In this document: positions 1 to 14,000 of the stretch, in pieces
How the letters are laid out: each line of letters begins with the position of its first letter
Numbering within the stretch: position 1 is the first letter of the stretch
Assembly: GCF_018139145.2 (NCBI RefSeq)
Contig: NC_059473.1
Coordinates: forward strand, 67,810,707 to 67,874,706
DNA length: 64,000 nucleotides
Direction of reading: 5' to 3'
Origin: Gymnogyps californianus
Taxonomy: Eukaryota; Chordata; Aves; Accipitriformes; Cathartidae
Translations under genes and position numbers: made by a program
Notes under the pieces: generated by a model
The model's database searches: none
Seen by the model: only the letters and a program-made list of their open reading frames with translations
Told to the model about the DNA's origin: nothing

Positions 1-3000
1 GAGTTACAGAAGTATGTCTTTGGGAAGGTCTTATCCCAAACTCCCAGTCCTTTGTCCCTTTTTTCTTGAAGATAAAAGTTAAGGTGTTTTGTGATGGGTA
101 GGTTGGTGGGTTTTTTGGAGAGGTTGTGGGGTTTTTGTTTGTTTTTTCTTTTGAAAATATAAAACAAGGCAGAGCATGCAAGGCTGATGTACTTAATTTT
201 CTTCCTTTCAGCCGTTTTTCCCTAGTGCTGATGGCAATGAATTGGATGTGCTTTACCACTTCACATGTTTTTCACATCAACTGTCCGACCCTCGGGTATT
301 CACTTTCCACCTTTCTGTTGTTTCAGGATTTCAATTTCCAGTTAAGTATCTGATACTGAACCTGGAAATTGAAATACATCTATGGATGTGGACTACTGTG
401 AATCAAAGGAAGGCTGTAGTTCTGTCCTACTGGCATCAGCGTCTGCTTTTATTCCCCTTGTATTCACTCTTCTCTGTAATACCTGTCCCAAACTGCCTTA
501 GCAATACATATAATTTTACAGTTGTGTTTTTCTTGGTTTTATATGTTTTTTGTCCTCTGCTGACAAGGCAGAAGAAACAAATTATTGGAAGAAGATGGGA
601 GGCCAACCCTTTCCCTTCTTGTTAATAAACTTCTGATGCAAAAGAAACAAGGAAATGACCATATTCAAAATAAAATAATGAACAGTGATTGACCGTTTCA
701 GTTTATTATTCAGGCGGAGTATCTTGAGTTGTGCCCGATTTTTAAAGGATGTGTTCAGCACTTGTTGAAAATAAAGAGAAGGGGCTCCCAAGGCACAACT
801 TCCTGAGCTTTTGGTAACACGATTTTTATGATTTTTGTCCTTTGCTTTAAGCATCAATAGAATGAAACTGCATGCTTGGCTTAAAATCTGACATAAACCT
901 GTCAGACACTTTATGCTCTGCAATGGCCACAGAATTCTTGGTGTAACCAAAGCTCTAGCTAATTGGGATGACCTCAGTGCATAACAGTGCCATCAGGTAT
1001 GACCTGTTTGTTTTGAAAATTTATTTGGAAATACCATCTCATTATATTTGGACTCACTAGAAAACTCAGTGTTTGGAGAATATTGCATTCCTTGGGTAGA
1101 ATGTTCAGCTGACGCTTCAGATTTATTATTAATATTCAAAAATGTTTGGCAGTTCAGCTTTCAGCATGCAAACCTTGGGTCAGGAAATTGCATACATTCT
1201 CAAAACGTAGAGGCTGCACCACCGGGATTATTCTTGAGAGGTATTATGTTATGTTTCCTGTTAGGAAGAAGATACTCTATAATGATATGAATTTTGCTTC
1301 TGTGTTGTTTCCATATATATGCAATGAAGAATGCTTCAGTATGCTTCTGAAAAACCATTGGCTCTGCTACTTATAATTGTAAAATCTTTGTGTCAAGTTA
1401 ATACGTTCCGAAAAGCCATGTGTTGCCTTTCTAAATAACTCGATTCAGGCAGCTGAAAGAAAATCATAAAGATAACTAGTTTGTTTTTCCTAAAGTTCCT
1501 ATCGCTGCAGTGCAATTTCCACAGAAAATAAGAGCTGAAACAAGGGTATAGAATTACATTAAAGTTCAGTTAACTCAAGAAGCTAACAATGCAGATTGAC
1601 TGAAAGAGAACAGATTGAATTACTGCAAATGTGATATAGGTAATAAATGAGTGCAGTCATTTCCTGTGTAAGAAGCCTGCCTTTTGAAAGACAAAGTTTG
1701 CTCATTCTACTGAAAAGTGAAAATAGCAAAAATTAAATAATTTCTTTGAGTCGTATTCCCTTTTGTCAAAAATGAAAAAACAAATTATCAAGTGTCATAA
1801 AAATAAATTAGTCAGAATAATCAACTTCCAAGTTATTACCAGTACCAAATAACAAGTAATAATAATATTTGATGCCTAGAAAGAGTGGGAAATCAGCAAT
1901 AAAGTACTGTATGATATTATTGTACCAATGTATCTGATGTCTGAGAATTTAAATACTCTAATATTTTGAGCTTTATAATCAAAAATATTTTCTTCTCATT
2001 TTCTCCATTTCCAATCCCAAAGAGCTAGAGTGCTTGCAAAGCTTTATGACAGCAGCGTGATATATGCCACATAAAACGGTCCCTGAGTTCTGTAATGCAA
2101 GAAGTAATGTGGGATTTGCCACGTGAGTGCTTGAGACAGCCTAACTCAGACGAGCAAGAAAATAAAATCAGTCCAGGGACCTCCCAAGTGTGATTTTCAG
2201 AAGTGTGGAGGTACATCAATTGTATGGACATAATTAGAATTATGTGTCTTAAGACTTCCGAAAATCCCACTGCATTCCTGAATGTGTTTTTATCTCGAAA
2301 TATTTTTCGGAGTACTGGTGAGTTCTTTCCTTAAAACCAAACAAGGTTGTACATTACTTAACTTGCTTCTAATAATTTTATCTTGTTTTGTACCTGTATG
2401 TTGGCTGCAAACTTTGCTTTACATATAGATGGCTTGAGGCATTATTGTCCTTCGTCTTCTTACCATTGCACCTCTCATGGATGGTACCACTTTACCTTCC
2501 CCAGCCTTCCCTTTGGCAGGGAGAACAGAAAAGATCACACAAGGCCTCTTTGCCTGCTGCCATGTGAAGCCAGTCATGCATATCAACTTGAATCCCCCTT
2601 GTTGGCAATTTAATCGGAGCTGCTTGACTTTTTCACTGAAGAAAATGAGATCTGCTCATTGTACTGGCGGAGATTTTTGGGGAGAGAATTGCTGGCTGAC
2701 AGGCATTAATTAACTAACTGCTGAAGTGCTAATACTTTCGGGGCAGTACCAAGGTTTTGATTATCTGTCTCTCTCCTTACCTTGGACATACGTCTGCAAA
2801 AGTGTATTCTGCCTAGGTCACGAAATGTGAATATTTTAAAATTATCTGTGATGAAACCGCCTAGAGAGAGCGGTACAGGCCAACTGGCACAAACACTAAA
2901 ACTGGAATTGTAAGTCGAGCTTCTAGTTCCCAGCTTCATGCTGAATCCACCAGTAGAAATAGTGATATTAATGTTAATATAAGGCAGTAGGTCAAATTCG

Positions 3001-4742
3001 TTCATAACCATTAACTAATGTGTTGGGGTTTTGATGTGTTATGGTGATGCCAAGCCTCCTGTCTTAAAGTAACAGTGGAGTCTTCCCAAGGGAGCTGGCA
3101 TCTTGACATGCACTGCAAAAACCAGAAAATTATTTGGCTGGGTAAAGAAATGTCATGTTTGTGTAACAGGATCTGATGTCTAAGCTGTAGACATCAGGCT
3201 CATATCAACCCATCTGATTTAGCCTGTAAACCAGCTACTGCCCCCCAAACTGTTCAAAGTTAATTATTGTCTGTAATTTTTTTTTACTGCTAGTTTAAAA
3301 ATAATGAATGTACAGTGCTTAGAAACAATTAACTATGTCATACCAAGCTTTACTACTTTCATTTCTGTAGCATGTAGGAGATGATTTGGCTTTTTCTTGG
3401 GTTGAATTATGCCATGCCATAAAGGACTGTAACAGTACTAATTTGCTTGAAATGTGGTTGAATTTATCACAGCCAGCACAAGCTTGTATGTGTTTTCTTT
3501 CCTGATTTCACAAATACAAAAGAAAATAAAAATTAGTTTTCACCCTCTGTTCTTGCAGTTCCCCCTCCCCAACCCATATGAAAAGTCATATTTCAGAGCG
3601 TCTTCTAAATTCATATTAGTAATACAACCTACTGTGTGTTTTATTCTTAAATACAGTATACCAAAAAAAGTGAGGCTGGGTGGATGTCTTGTGGGTTGTG
3701 TTGGGTTTTTTTTAATTTAACTATAAGAGAAACTATAAAAGCATTTTACTAGTGGGTGTCGTATGAAGAAAGAGTATTGATGAAAGCTGGTCTCAGTGTC
3801 TATCTGAGCAGTCTGTGACAGCTACTGTTGTTTAACCATCTAACCTACTTCCCCTTCTCACTGTAGACATTAACCTTATAAGCCCAAAGTATTTAGAAGT
3901 TAATGACCTGTTATACAAGTCTAAGCATTCATAGTGATGGGATATTAAGTTATTAAATGTATTTTGCTGTGTAACTAAACCTCAAGTTGTGCTCATAAAT
4001 AATCACTTAATTTGTTAGTTTAAATTGAGCACATCTATTTTTCTGCCTCCGTCGTCCTTGTTGTGTTAGGAGTAGTATTAAAATGCGAGTCTGGTAAACA
4101 TCAGCATAAATCTCTTACCTTCCCTGAGATAGAGAAAGAAGTGCAGATCGTCAGGTTTTTTCCCTTGAAAATAGAAATTTCAAAATTAACAGATTAAGGA
4201 AGACAAATTCAGTAGCAGTATGTTCTGTCAAGACCCTTACATGTCCCTGTCAAGCCTCAATGAATTTCATTTTACTTTTTGAAATTTTCAGAGAGTTAAA
4301 TTTGAATTGAAGCTAATGTTACTGACAAGAGGAAAATAGAAGCAATTGGTTTGCACTAAACAGGTTTGAATGGTTGTTAATGTGAATGACTTTCAGGCAG
4401 CGAATGTCAGAGAACAGTAGATTACTTTCTTTACCTCGGGCATTTTAAACCATCTCCTGTGGTAGGCCTGACATTATTTTTTTTTATTCTTGAACACGGA
4501 AGCAAAGTAATTGGAATCTGGTAATTTCAGCCCATGGCTGATGAAGATAAATCATAACGAGCTACTGGAATGCACACTGACAATCCACATAGGGCTGCTA
4601 GAACATGAACTCTCACTAATGCATTATTCAAATTTTGTTTCCTTCTGATTCATATTCTAGAAGGCCCCTGAAACTGTTAATTATGAAGCCAACCACCATT
4701 TGTTATTCTGCAGAAATTTCATGCCAGAAACCAATTGCTTCA
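1..4742. other. Intron segment, no element recognised
   Basis: AT-rich intronic sequence. I see no CR1, no coding block, no RNA gene and only short homopolymers (for example T8-T9 runs near 3278 and 4478). The many short open frames lack coding character. Confidence 0.6.
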
Positions 4743-4858
4743 GAACGCCCTCGCTTTGTTTCCAGGACTTGGGCACCGGAGCGTGGTGCTGCTCGCTCGC
4801 CGGTGCCGGGGCGGGTGTGCAGACTCGGCTTATTTGTCTGCGGGGAGCGAGAGCTCGT
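4743..4858. promoter_or_regulatory. CpG-dense patch with GC box (candidate intronic regulatory element)
   Basis: Thirteen CpG dinucleotides occur in about 115 nt within otherwise CpG-poor intron. GGGGCGGG, an Sp1-type GC box, is at 4808-4815. An inverted repeat GGCACCGG (4772-4779) / CCGGTGCC (4800-4807) flanks a 20-nt loop and overlaps the patch. Stop codons are rare here in several frames on both strands, which follows from the base composition and is not evidence for a protein. A small CpG island, an alternative or enhancer-associated promoter, or chance GC enrichment are all possible. Confidence 0.35.
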
Positions 4859-5382
4859 TTTGTTGCTTCTGAGCAAAGTTGCCCTCCATCCAAAACAGAC
4901 AACTGCTCCTCCTGGCAGATGGTCCCGTCGTTCCATCCTGGCATTTGTTTCCATTAAGGTGTGGCTGGTTGGCTGCAGAAACTCATCCCAGGTGATGTAG
5001 CTAATGACTAGCCGTGCTGCCTCACCCGGCTTCAGCTGGATTCACCTGGTAGCTTGGGGTTAATGCTTGACCCAAGGGAAGGAATGCGAAACTGGCCGTG
5101 GGGCAGGAATGTGGTGATGCAGTTTTAGGTTGGGTTATGCTTCCAGGGATTTGCATACTTTGTGACTTTGTGCCTTTTCAGCCCTTCCTAACCTTGATCC
5201 TCATGGCTGGTCTGGGCAGTCTTCAGTAGCAGGACCTTCCAACCATATGTGATGGCTCTAGCTTTGTCCTTCTCTGGGAAGAAAAAGCAGATACATCCCA
5301 AGTATTTTCCGCATGAAAACTCTTGGTCCTGTTGTTTCAGTCAGTTAAAGCAGACACCGGTGGCAGTGCCACATCACCAGGT

Positions 5383-5410
5383 GGGGGGAAGGTGGGTGGG
5401 GACCAGTGGG
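5383..5410 (+). other. Canonical G-quadruplex motif, + strand
   Basis: Four G tracts with short loops: G6 at 5383-5388, G3 at 5394-5396, G4 at 5398-5401 and G3 at 5408-5410. The loops are 5, 1 and 6 nt. It lies on the PTPRM sense strand and so could also fold in the pre-mRNA. Confidence 0.8.
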
Positions 5411-5842
5411 AATGTCATTTTCTCTTTGGCTACTCCATCTCGTCCTTGAATTCAAGCAACGGCGTAGTTTGCATCCCACAGCAGATTACCCAGTAGGCAG
5501 ATTGACTTATTTCTGTGGTCTCGATGGCACTCATAGTAATGCTTGATGAAATTGTTTATGCAAATAGTGTATTAAGTGAAAGACAGTGCTGTACTGATCA
5601 AAGCTATTTTCTTGTTTTGATGCAATTCATCCGGTAGTTTCAGCTGAGGAGAAATATTGGGAGCCTAAATATTTCCTTTCAGTGGTTTCAAAATGAAATG
5701 GCTCCACTTCTTTGATTTTGAAACAATGTTTTGTTTTGAAATTGAGCTAAGCTAAATTTTTAAAAGGATAAAAACTACCTGGCAACAATTATGTTGTGAG
5801 ACATCCAGAGAAAAAGTTTTACTTCAGTTTTACTGAAACTAA

Positions 5843-5915
5843 TTTTTCCTTTTTTTGTCTTTCCTTCGCCCCTTTTTTCTTTTTCTTCCCCCCCCGTCAT
5901 TTTTTTTTGTCTTTT
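5843..5915. repeat. Polypyrimidine tract
   Basis: About 70 nt of nearly pure T/C on the + strand, with a C8 run at 5888-5895 and only a few interrupting G or A bases. It is not followed closely by an AG with an evident exon. It is probably a simple low-complexity tract. Confidence 0.8.
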
Positions 5916-8036
5916 GAAGTGAAAATACCTCACAGCTCTGTACATGAGCGTTCCTTGGGGTCATACAGAGAATTGTTTCATTTTACATCTCAGTACCTTG
6001 TTTCCTTCCCCTGTGTTTCACAGCCAGGGAATAGTTCACTGCCACTGGTAATTTTCAGGGGACCAGAAAACACAGAGGAGGAGAATGAGTACTTTTCTCC
6101 GGAGGGAAGCCTTATCCTCTAATTCAGGGCCAAGCCTCTCCATGTTTCTGATTGAAAATTTCACCTGCCACTTGCTATCAAAAGCCCTACCTATATCCAA
6201 AGAGGATATTTATGTGAAGTAGTGCTTTCCTTTTGAAAGGAAAGGGGGAAATTGCCTATTGTGTTTCACAAAAATACCGAAGAAATGCTTCACAAGTCTG
6301 CTGGCTTCCCCCCCAAATTCAGCATTTCACTTGTGCCTGGGTAATTCTGCTATGAGCCCTGCAAGGTTTATTCTCCCTGGGGAACCATGCCAGTGCAGAA
6401 CAGCTCTCCCAGTTAGTGGGTCCCTCTCCAACGCCTCTGTTTTGTGGCTGGGAAGTTGCGATTTGGCGTTGAACTCTTGAGCTTGCCTGCAGAATCGCAC
6501 TGTGTTTGCTTCTGGTGTTGCCGTGTGCTTCAGGGGACTGCTTGTACCTACGTGAACCTGGATTTTGAGGCTTGTGGTAGGAACAGAAGACCCTGGGGCA
6601 GCAGGAGGGGGAGTTTTGGGGATTCTAAAGCTTAGAAGATTTTTCAGCACCAGAAGTCATGTACCCGGGGGAAAGGTGCATACGGACTGAGGCATTCAGC
6701 CTAGGCATTTAAAATGTTAGCCAACTAGCTCATTTTCCTCATAGCTCTATGTTTATAAACCTTATTGCAATTGCAGAGATTGTACACAGGCTAACTCAGT
6801 GGAGATGCTCCATCAGTGGTCTCTGACCACCGAACCAGTGTTTAACTGGTAGTATAAAGTTGGTGCTTCCATGTAGATCTAGTATCACTTTCTGGCTGAT
6901 AATTAATTGGTAGCTTCATCTGACATACCTCTGAGGATGTTTTATGACTCCGGTATGGATAGCCTGGCAAGTGAGATAAGGGACTCTGACCAGAAGGAAA
7001 TTTGGTCTTAACATTTGCAGCTTTTCTCTGCAGAGATCTTAGACCTTTTGGTTGAAGTCTTAGAACTTTAAATTGTTGTGAAGGACTGCTGCTTGCTAGA
7101 AAGAAGCCATATTTTTAAGTGCAAGTATTTTAACAGCTGCTAAAAAAAAGTCACGTGAACCAAGAACAGTGAAAGCCCATTTTCAAAGTGGTAGTCATCA
7201 GAAAGGAAATTTATGTCATAAATCTCAAATCTGCTTTTGCCTAGTCATTGATTTATTCAAAAATTGTCACTGTATCATATTGAAAAGAAACAGTATTTTT
7301 AAACAGTATGTACCACTTTATTGACCGCTTCGCGAGAGGTTCTAAAGGCCTTTTTTAAAGTTCTTTCTAGTATGTTAGTTTTAAAATTGTTTGTTATGTG
7401 AAGTTATGAAAGTTTGGGAAAATCTGCTTATTATATGGGAAGACATGCATTAATGCGAATTGTAATGCCAGGCTCATGAGCCTGTATTGTTTCATGCTTA
7501 GCCAAACACTTTAGTGTTTAAGAACAATATGACAGTGAACACAAAAACAAACAAAAAAGGAAGAAGTTAGAAAAAGAAACAATATTTAACAAACAAACCA
7601 CGTGTCTCATGTCATTCAGTAAGTAATGGATCCACTTTTTTAATGGCTGTTACTAAGCTAAATAATTATAAGACAACCCAGTAAGCAATGAGGACACTAC
7701 ATCATTTTAAATAAAAATTAAAATATAGTACTGTTTTAAATTGCTTCCTGCTATGATCATAAAACACATAATTATCTTGTAGGCATACGTGGAGAAGTAG
7801 GGTGAGTGAGAACTGGGAAAAATTTTTTTTGCTTGCATTTGTGCACAAACTGGGGATTTCTAAATCTATCATACCAATTGTCAGCCTTCAAAAGAAGGCT
7901 TTTATCATAAGACTTACTGCTCACGCACACAGAAAAGGAAAATCACAAGTTGATTAGATTATCATAGTCTTTGTTTTTTATCCTGTTATTCTAAAATGCT
8001 GGATCTGAATAAGGGGGCTTGTGGATTTTTTTTTTA

Positions 8037-8037
<1 letters not shown>

Positions 8038-8073
<36 letters not shown>

Positions 8074-8074
8074 T
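8038..8074. repeat. (ATT)12 microsatellite
   Basis: Twelve uninterrupted ATT units fill 8038-8073, followed by one more T and preceded by a T run. The array is pure and therefore likely to vary in length between individuals. Confidence 0.97.
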
Positions 8075-11000
8075 GGAGGTTTTTGTTAGGTTAGGTTTGA
8101 GTTTGAGGTTTTTTAGTACCCTGGTCTTTTCTACTGTGTAAATTTAGCTGGGAATTGAAAATCTTGTGTTTGATCTCTCAATCTATTGCCATGGAAATGA
8201 AGGGTATTCCAGAAATTCTTGCTTTCTGCATTTGTCGACTTGATTCAGAAGGGAGAAGAGGTGAAAAAAAAAAAAAACATCTTTGATGAAGAAGGGGAAA
8301 AAGAGATTGTCAGAAGTGTTGTATTAGGGTGACTATTTTGCATTCTTAAAAACTTCATTGCATTTAAATTCCACGTGTGATTTTTAGTGTTATATATAAT
8401 ACCGATTCTAACTATTTTAAATTATATTTTTAACATGAGCAGATAGTGGAATTTCAGCATTAATTGTGCATTCGTTTGTGACTTTTAATACATGATTAAC
8501 TACTTTGCTAGTGCATTTGAGTGCTAGTCAGCATTTGAGTCAGCAGAAATATTAATGATTTGTAATGATGTTTGGCTTTTAAGAGAACTGGCTAGAACTA
8601 GTCATGTTATATGACGTCTTATGTTAGGCAGGGCTTCAGTTAAAGTTCAGCATTGAATGATGCCTGTTTCTCCCAAATTTCTTGATTCCAAGCAGTTTCT
8701 GAATAGAGTGGGAAAGCATGAATGAACTAAGTCAGCATTAGCAATAGAAGAATTCAGATCTTAGAAGTCCAGCCCAGGTGAAAGCTAATGGAAATGGGGA
8801 CAACTAACAGAGTTTTCAAGCACCTTGTTCTTTAACTGCAGTAAAGAGTTGCAGTAGAAAACAGTCATAAAGAAGCTGGGGAATTATGGAGAAGAAACGT
8901 GAAGTACACAGCACTTGCATAAGATGTGATGCATCTCCAAAAGGGAGCTCAGGAGGAAGGTAAAAGTGTGGAAAATTTGGCTGTACTTGGCTGTCTACTT
9001 TTTTTCTGTTTTCATGGTGGAGGTGGGTGTCACAGGATGGAAAAGGGCTTTGACTAGAAACCGCAGACCATGGCCAGTTTACACAGGTAAACTATTAGGA
9101 GACTTGCAATTAACCCCAGATAAAGCAGGAAATGTGTCAAATAAAATACGATACTGTGAGCAGACCAAAACTTCTGGAGAATAAAGCTCTGACGGTGAGT
9201 GCTAGAGAAAACCCGAAGTAGTTACACTCTTGAGAAAGAAAGGCAAGCAGGCTCTCAACTCCAATCCGCAGAAGAAGCAAGGACAGTCATGTGCAAGAGG
9301 TGTTACCTGTAAATGTAGTGGTAGACCAGAACTATGGTTGTGAAGACATTCTGAAACATTTCTCCCACCTATCTTTGGAGCACTGGTGGGCTGTGGGATA
9401 CTGCAAAGAGCACTCCAGACATTAACAGTAAAATAGAGGAGGGAAATGAGACCATATATACATAGGTGCTGCCTCATACACAGGCTAGCAAACAAAATCC
9501 AAAAGCAGAAAAGAGCAGCAATACCCAAAGGTTAGCCTGCTTTGCATTTCAGAATGAGCAGGAGCCCTAGCAGCACCACTGTGCAAAGCAGTCTGTAGAC
9601 TTTTGCCTGTCCCCTGTCTCCTCCCTGCAAGAGTCCAGGGGTTCTTTTGGATAATCTGATCCGGAAACCTTTCCTCTTAGTCTCAAGCATTTGACAAAAA
9701 TGCAGGAAAGTGAAATCTGGCACTAAATGACGCAAAGATACACAGCTATCTGAATAAATTTGGAAAGAGGTAGCCGCAGCTGTGATTTCTCTCGAATAGT
9801 TGCTGATCATTTCCTCGTGCCACATCCACAGTCAGGAATTTCTGGGGTAGTCTGTGTGTTGTGGGAAGCTGATCTCGGGGTGATGGCCTCATGAGATGCA
9901 TGTTGGAACTAACTTCTGAAGAGACAGATAAATACTGCAAAGCTACCTTCACGGGGATATTAGTAGCGTGTGGAAGAAATCTCGGTGGTGATTTTTTGGC
10001 AGCACCTGTTCCCAAGCAGACTTGGTTCAGTAAGCAGTTTCATTCCTAGGCAGTGCCTGTCTTGCACCGTTCGTGAGGTCCCCTTCCCTCCCTGTTCTTT
10101 TTGTCATTGTGTATCTCTCTTGCTATCCAGCCAGGGAATTGCTGTGAATAAAGGGTCATAAGAGAAGAGAACCTAATTTGCTCTGCCCACAAGAGATGCT
10201 CTGTGTAAATAAAGAGAGATAATGGAAAACTACCTTCTGTCCTGAAAAGTTAATGTGAATGACTCACGGGTGGAGGCACAACCAGTATTTGAAAGAGAAT
10301 TTTGTGACAGTGACTAATCTTCTTTTCCTTGTGTAGGAAGGCAGGGATGCCATACAGAATACTGAGCCTCCCTCAGATTTTTTTTTTTCCATTTTTCTTT
10401 TTTCTTATTTAGTTCTAAAAGTGAGGAGGACTGGAACATAACCCTTTTGTAAACTGTGGTTATTAAGCCTTGGAAAAGTGCTATTTTGGTTATGCTGGTG
10501 CCTCTTTCCAAAATAGAATGTATTGTGTTTCAGAGCCCTACCCTGTATGTCTACCCTGAGGAGTAAGAAATACATGGGGAACTTGCAAGGTCAGAGACAG
10601 TACAGTGTAGAAATCTGCTGCTTTTGTTTCATAATCTCAAGTATGTATTTCCTGCCTCTTTCCTTATTCAGTGAAGATACATAAAGGCTGAATGTAGCAG
10701 AAATTGAGCTTAGAGCAAGTTTCTAACATAAAAGCACAGATTTATAATAGAACTTGGCAAGTGGATGTTATCTTTCATCCAGAGATCACAATCCACAATG
10801 TGTACTTTGGGGATTGCAGCCGCACCTGGCTGGACAGGGGGGTTCAGAGTTCTCCTCTGCCTTTCCTCTTTTTAAAAAAAGTCCTCATCTGTTTGATTGC
10901 TTTTGACCAAAGGATACACAAGTGTGAAAACTTCTGCTTTTTTGGGGGGAAAAAAGGGCGCTCGAAGGTTAGTGACTACATTACTTGCATTTGGGAAAAA

Positions 11001-14000
11001 AAAAAAAAGGAAGGAAATTAATTTCACTTGCTGCAAAACCAGACACAGCACTTTCTTTTCCTAGTCCTGCCACGAACATTAGGCACACTGTATATTTTAT
11101 ATACATATGAACAATGTGTTTGATGTAGCAGCAGCAGCAAGCTGCCATTTTTACATCAGTTAAGACCAGAATGCCACTATTAAAACTGCTTCATAGCTAG
11201 CAGGCACCCTGTATTGTTTGCAAAGCAGCAGTTACTGTAACCCACGTTCTTTGGGAAGGCATTTGTCTAGCTTTATGTTTTTGGTTCTGAGGTTCCCTTG
11301 TGGAACTGAGGGGTTTATTAATAAGTAGTGCAGTGTACTGCGTACGTGTCTTATTTGGAAGGCTGCTGATGTTGAGCTGAGCAAAGAAGAACTTGTGGTG
11401 AGTTCCTGGCTCACAGCCATGATTTTTTAAAGTGGCTTTGTAATTTCTAAATATGCATATGCTGTTCCCTTAACTGATCTTTCTGAAGTTCTTAGCTTAT
11501 CTGTTTCCAACAGATTCCTTAGATGGAGATATTATTTGAATGCTCTATTAGGTGTCCCCTCCCCCGGTAGTTGCTCCAAAAATCTCTAACTTTCAGCAGG
11601 GAGGAGGAAAAGAGCATAAGCCGGGATCAAAGGCAGGTCAGTTGCTCATGGCTGCACACGCTCGTCCAAGTGGAACTGCCTTGAGGTCTGCCAGGGCTCG
11701 TCCCTCCTCCAAGGGAGAGGGGGGGACCACCTATTCGGTGGGTTTCTTGGCATACGGATGAAGTTTTGTGAAACTGCATTGTGTTAGTAGCGTGTGCTGG
11801 GACCAAGTATAGCATGGCTAAAGAATTAATATTTTGAAGTTGTCAACACAGTCTAATTTTCGGCGTTCGTCACTATTTTTTGGAATTCTGCCCCTACCAA
11901 AGGAGGTCAGACTTCAAACCAACCAATTGATACACACTGTATATTGGTGCAAACTGCTGAAGAAATCAGCAGAAGAAAATTACTTCCTTTACCATACATT
12001 GCAGTTGCATCTTAAGTGATTATTCTCTGACACAGTGATCCAAGCATTTATTGATGAGTCTGCAAAATTTTGATGACATTGTGGTTTTCACAAGGAAACA
12101 TTTTTCAGGATCAGAATTTAGGGGCCACCAGTGGTTTAATACTGTCTTGGCTGGCAACATTATAAAAGTATTGTTTATTTCTAGAGACTTTTCAGCCCAT
12201 ATTGTGCAATATCAGTTATGCTGGCTGTAGCGTAATTGAGTGCCGCAGTAATTCTTATGTATCTTCATCCATGAAGCATGCTAGTATGAAATTTTTTTGA
12301 GAAATCTTTTATAATTGCAAGCTGTTATCCCCATTAGATGATGGCTGTGAAGCATTTTTTAAGCCTGGAAGCTAGTCTACAAATGTAGGTAAATTCTGTC
12401 GGGGGTGTGATGAAGGGGTGAAGGCTGAAGCAGTAGGAATAGGACAGCCAGGCAGGAGGTAAAACTAGTGTTGCCTTCAGACCCTTGTGGTATTTGTGCA
12501 AATTTCTGCCCAAGAGAACCAAAGCCTTTTCTCCATTATTATAGCTGTATGCTCTGTCCTGAGACCAACATGAAGCCCTGTGTTTCTACTGTAGAATAGG
12601 CAAAGTCAGTGGGGAGCTGTAAGTCAATAGATAGGTCTTTATAGTGAGCAAATAAAAAAATCAGTTTTTCAGCTACAGGTTGTTCTTCTGTTTGTGATGG
12701 CTGGTGTATTTTAAGGAGCCCGTCACCTACTCCAGGAGCAGTGGAGCAAAGAATACTTTGGTGCTCTTGTCTGAACCGTTATGAAATCCAACCTCTGCAC
12801 ATTGCTGCTTTTGGAGAGAGAGATAAAAGTGAAGATCTCCCAGGTGATATAAATACTGTGCTGGATTGTTGAGGGATTTGTATGTCCCATGCATATGCTA
12901 GCTTCAAAAATCATATCTTGGAAGCTCATAAATTGGAAAGCATAAAAATTATCCCTGTGTTCAGTAATCACACACATCTGAGCAAAAGTTAATTGAAGGA
13001 CAAATATGCAGAAGGCAGCCTGGTGGTGGAGTTTCATAGCAAAGTGTTTGGTGTCAATACTATTTAAGCTATAGGAGTGGAGATCTTTGCTTACTGGTGT
13101 TTGAAAGCCAGATGAGTTCCTTGACTGGGTTTGCAGCACAACATAAACACAGTTATATCAACACCTCTGTGGGGGTGATTTCTGAAACGCAGGAGCCATG
13201 GTGGGTGGCCACAGGTGCAGTCAAGAAAGATCTCTGTTGACTTGCATCAGGTTGGAGGCCCATGTAGCATTTCACCCCAAACGTGGAGGGACAGAACAGG
13301 AACAGACCTTTAAAGGGAAGGAAGTGGGAAATGTTCAATATTCCCAATTAGTTTTCTGTTTTAAGAACAACCTGAGTTACAGAATCTCAGTTACAGCTAC
13401 AAAACCCTTCCTGGAAGTAAAACGGCCTTGCTGGTGGGCAGAGGGAGTTGTTGGGCAGGGAGGAGCTCTGAAGGGAGGAGACTGGGAAAATCGTTATAGG
13501 TGTTTACTTGCTGTTTTCACAACTAGCTTTTACAAGTTATTCTACATAGCACAAGTCATTTTTTAAAAACCCTAGTTAGTATTCCAGAAGCAGTGCTTAT
13601 TTACATAGGTGGGTATCTCATGTTGCCTTTTTCAGGTGAGTGAAGACTTCGGAGTTGAGCTGAACAATGAACCTTTAGTATGTCCCTGCAGAGCGATTAT
13701 TCACCAAAACGCCCAGTGAAACTGTATTTCGCAGTATACAAAACTATTATTTTGTTGTTGTTTTGTTTTATTCAGAGGTCCCTTATTCTGAGAGGAGTGT
13801 AATCTTATTTAAGAGCACATGTTCATCTGTTGTTATTGCAATATTGCTGCTGCTTGATCTTGATCTGCTTAGAAGTTACTTTTCTTCAGGAACGTGCCAG
13901 AGGTACGGAAGCTTAAATCTAAATTGCAACACACAGAGTAATAACTTTGCAGTAGAATATAAATTGATTGAGTTATAATGAACAATTGCTGCTCACTTGT

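Larger units (their letters stand above)
4859..8037. other. Intron segment with quadruplex motif and polypyrimidine tract
   Basis: Apart from the G-quadruplex motif at 5383-5410 and the polypyrimidine tract at 5843-5915, I see no genes or elements. The part around 6340-6660 is somewhat richer in GC with overlapping open frames on both strands, but no protein was recognised. Confidence 0.6.

Noticed and set aside
4635..5000. Several overlapping 83-121-codon open frames on both strands
   Set aside because: They coincide with the CpG-rich patch, overlap in several frames and show no protein similarity I recognise. Base composition explains them.
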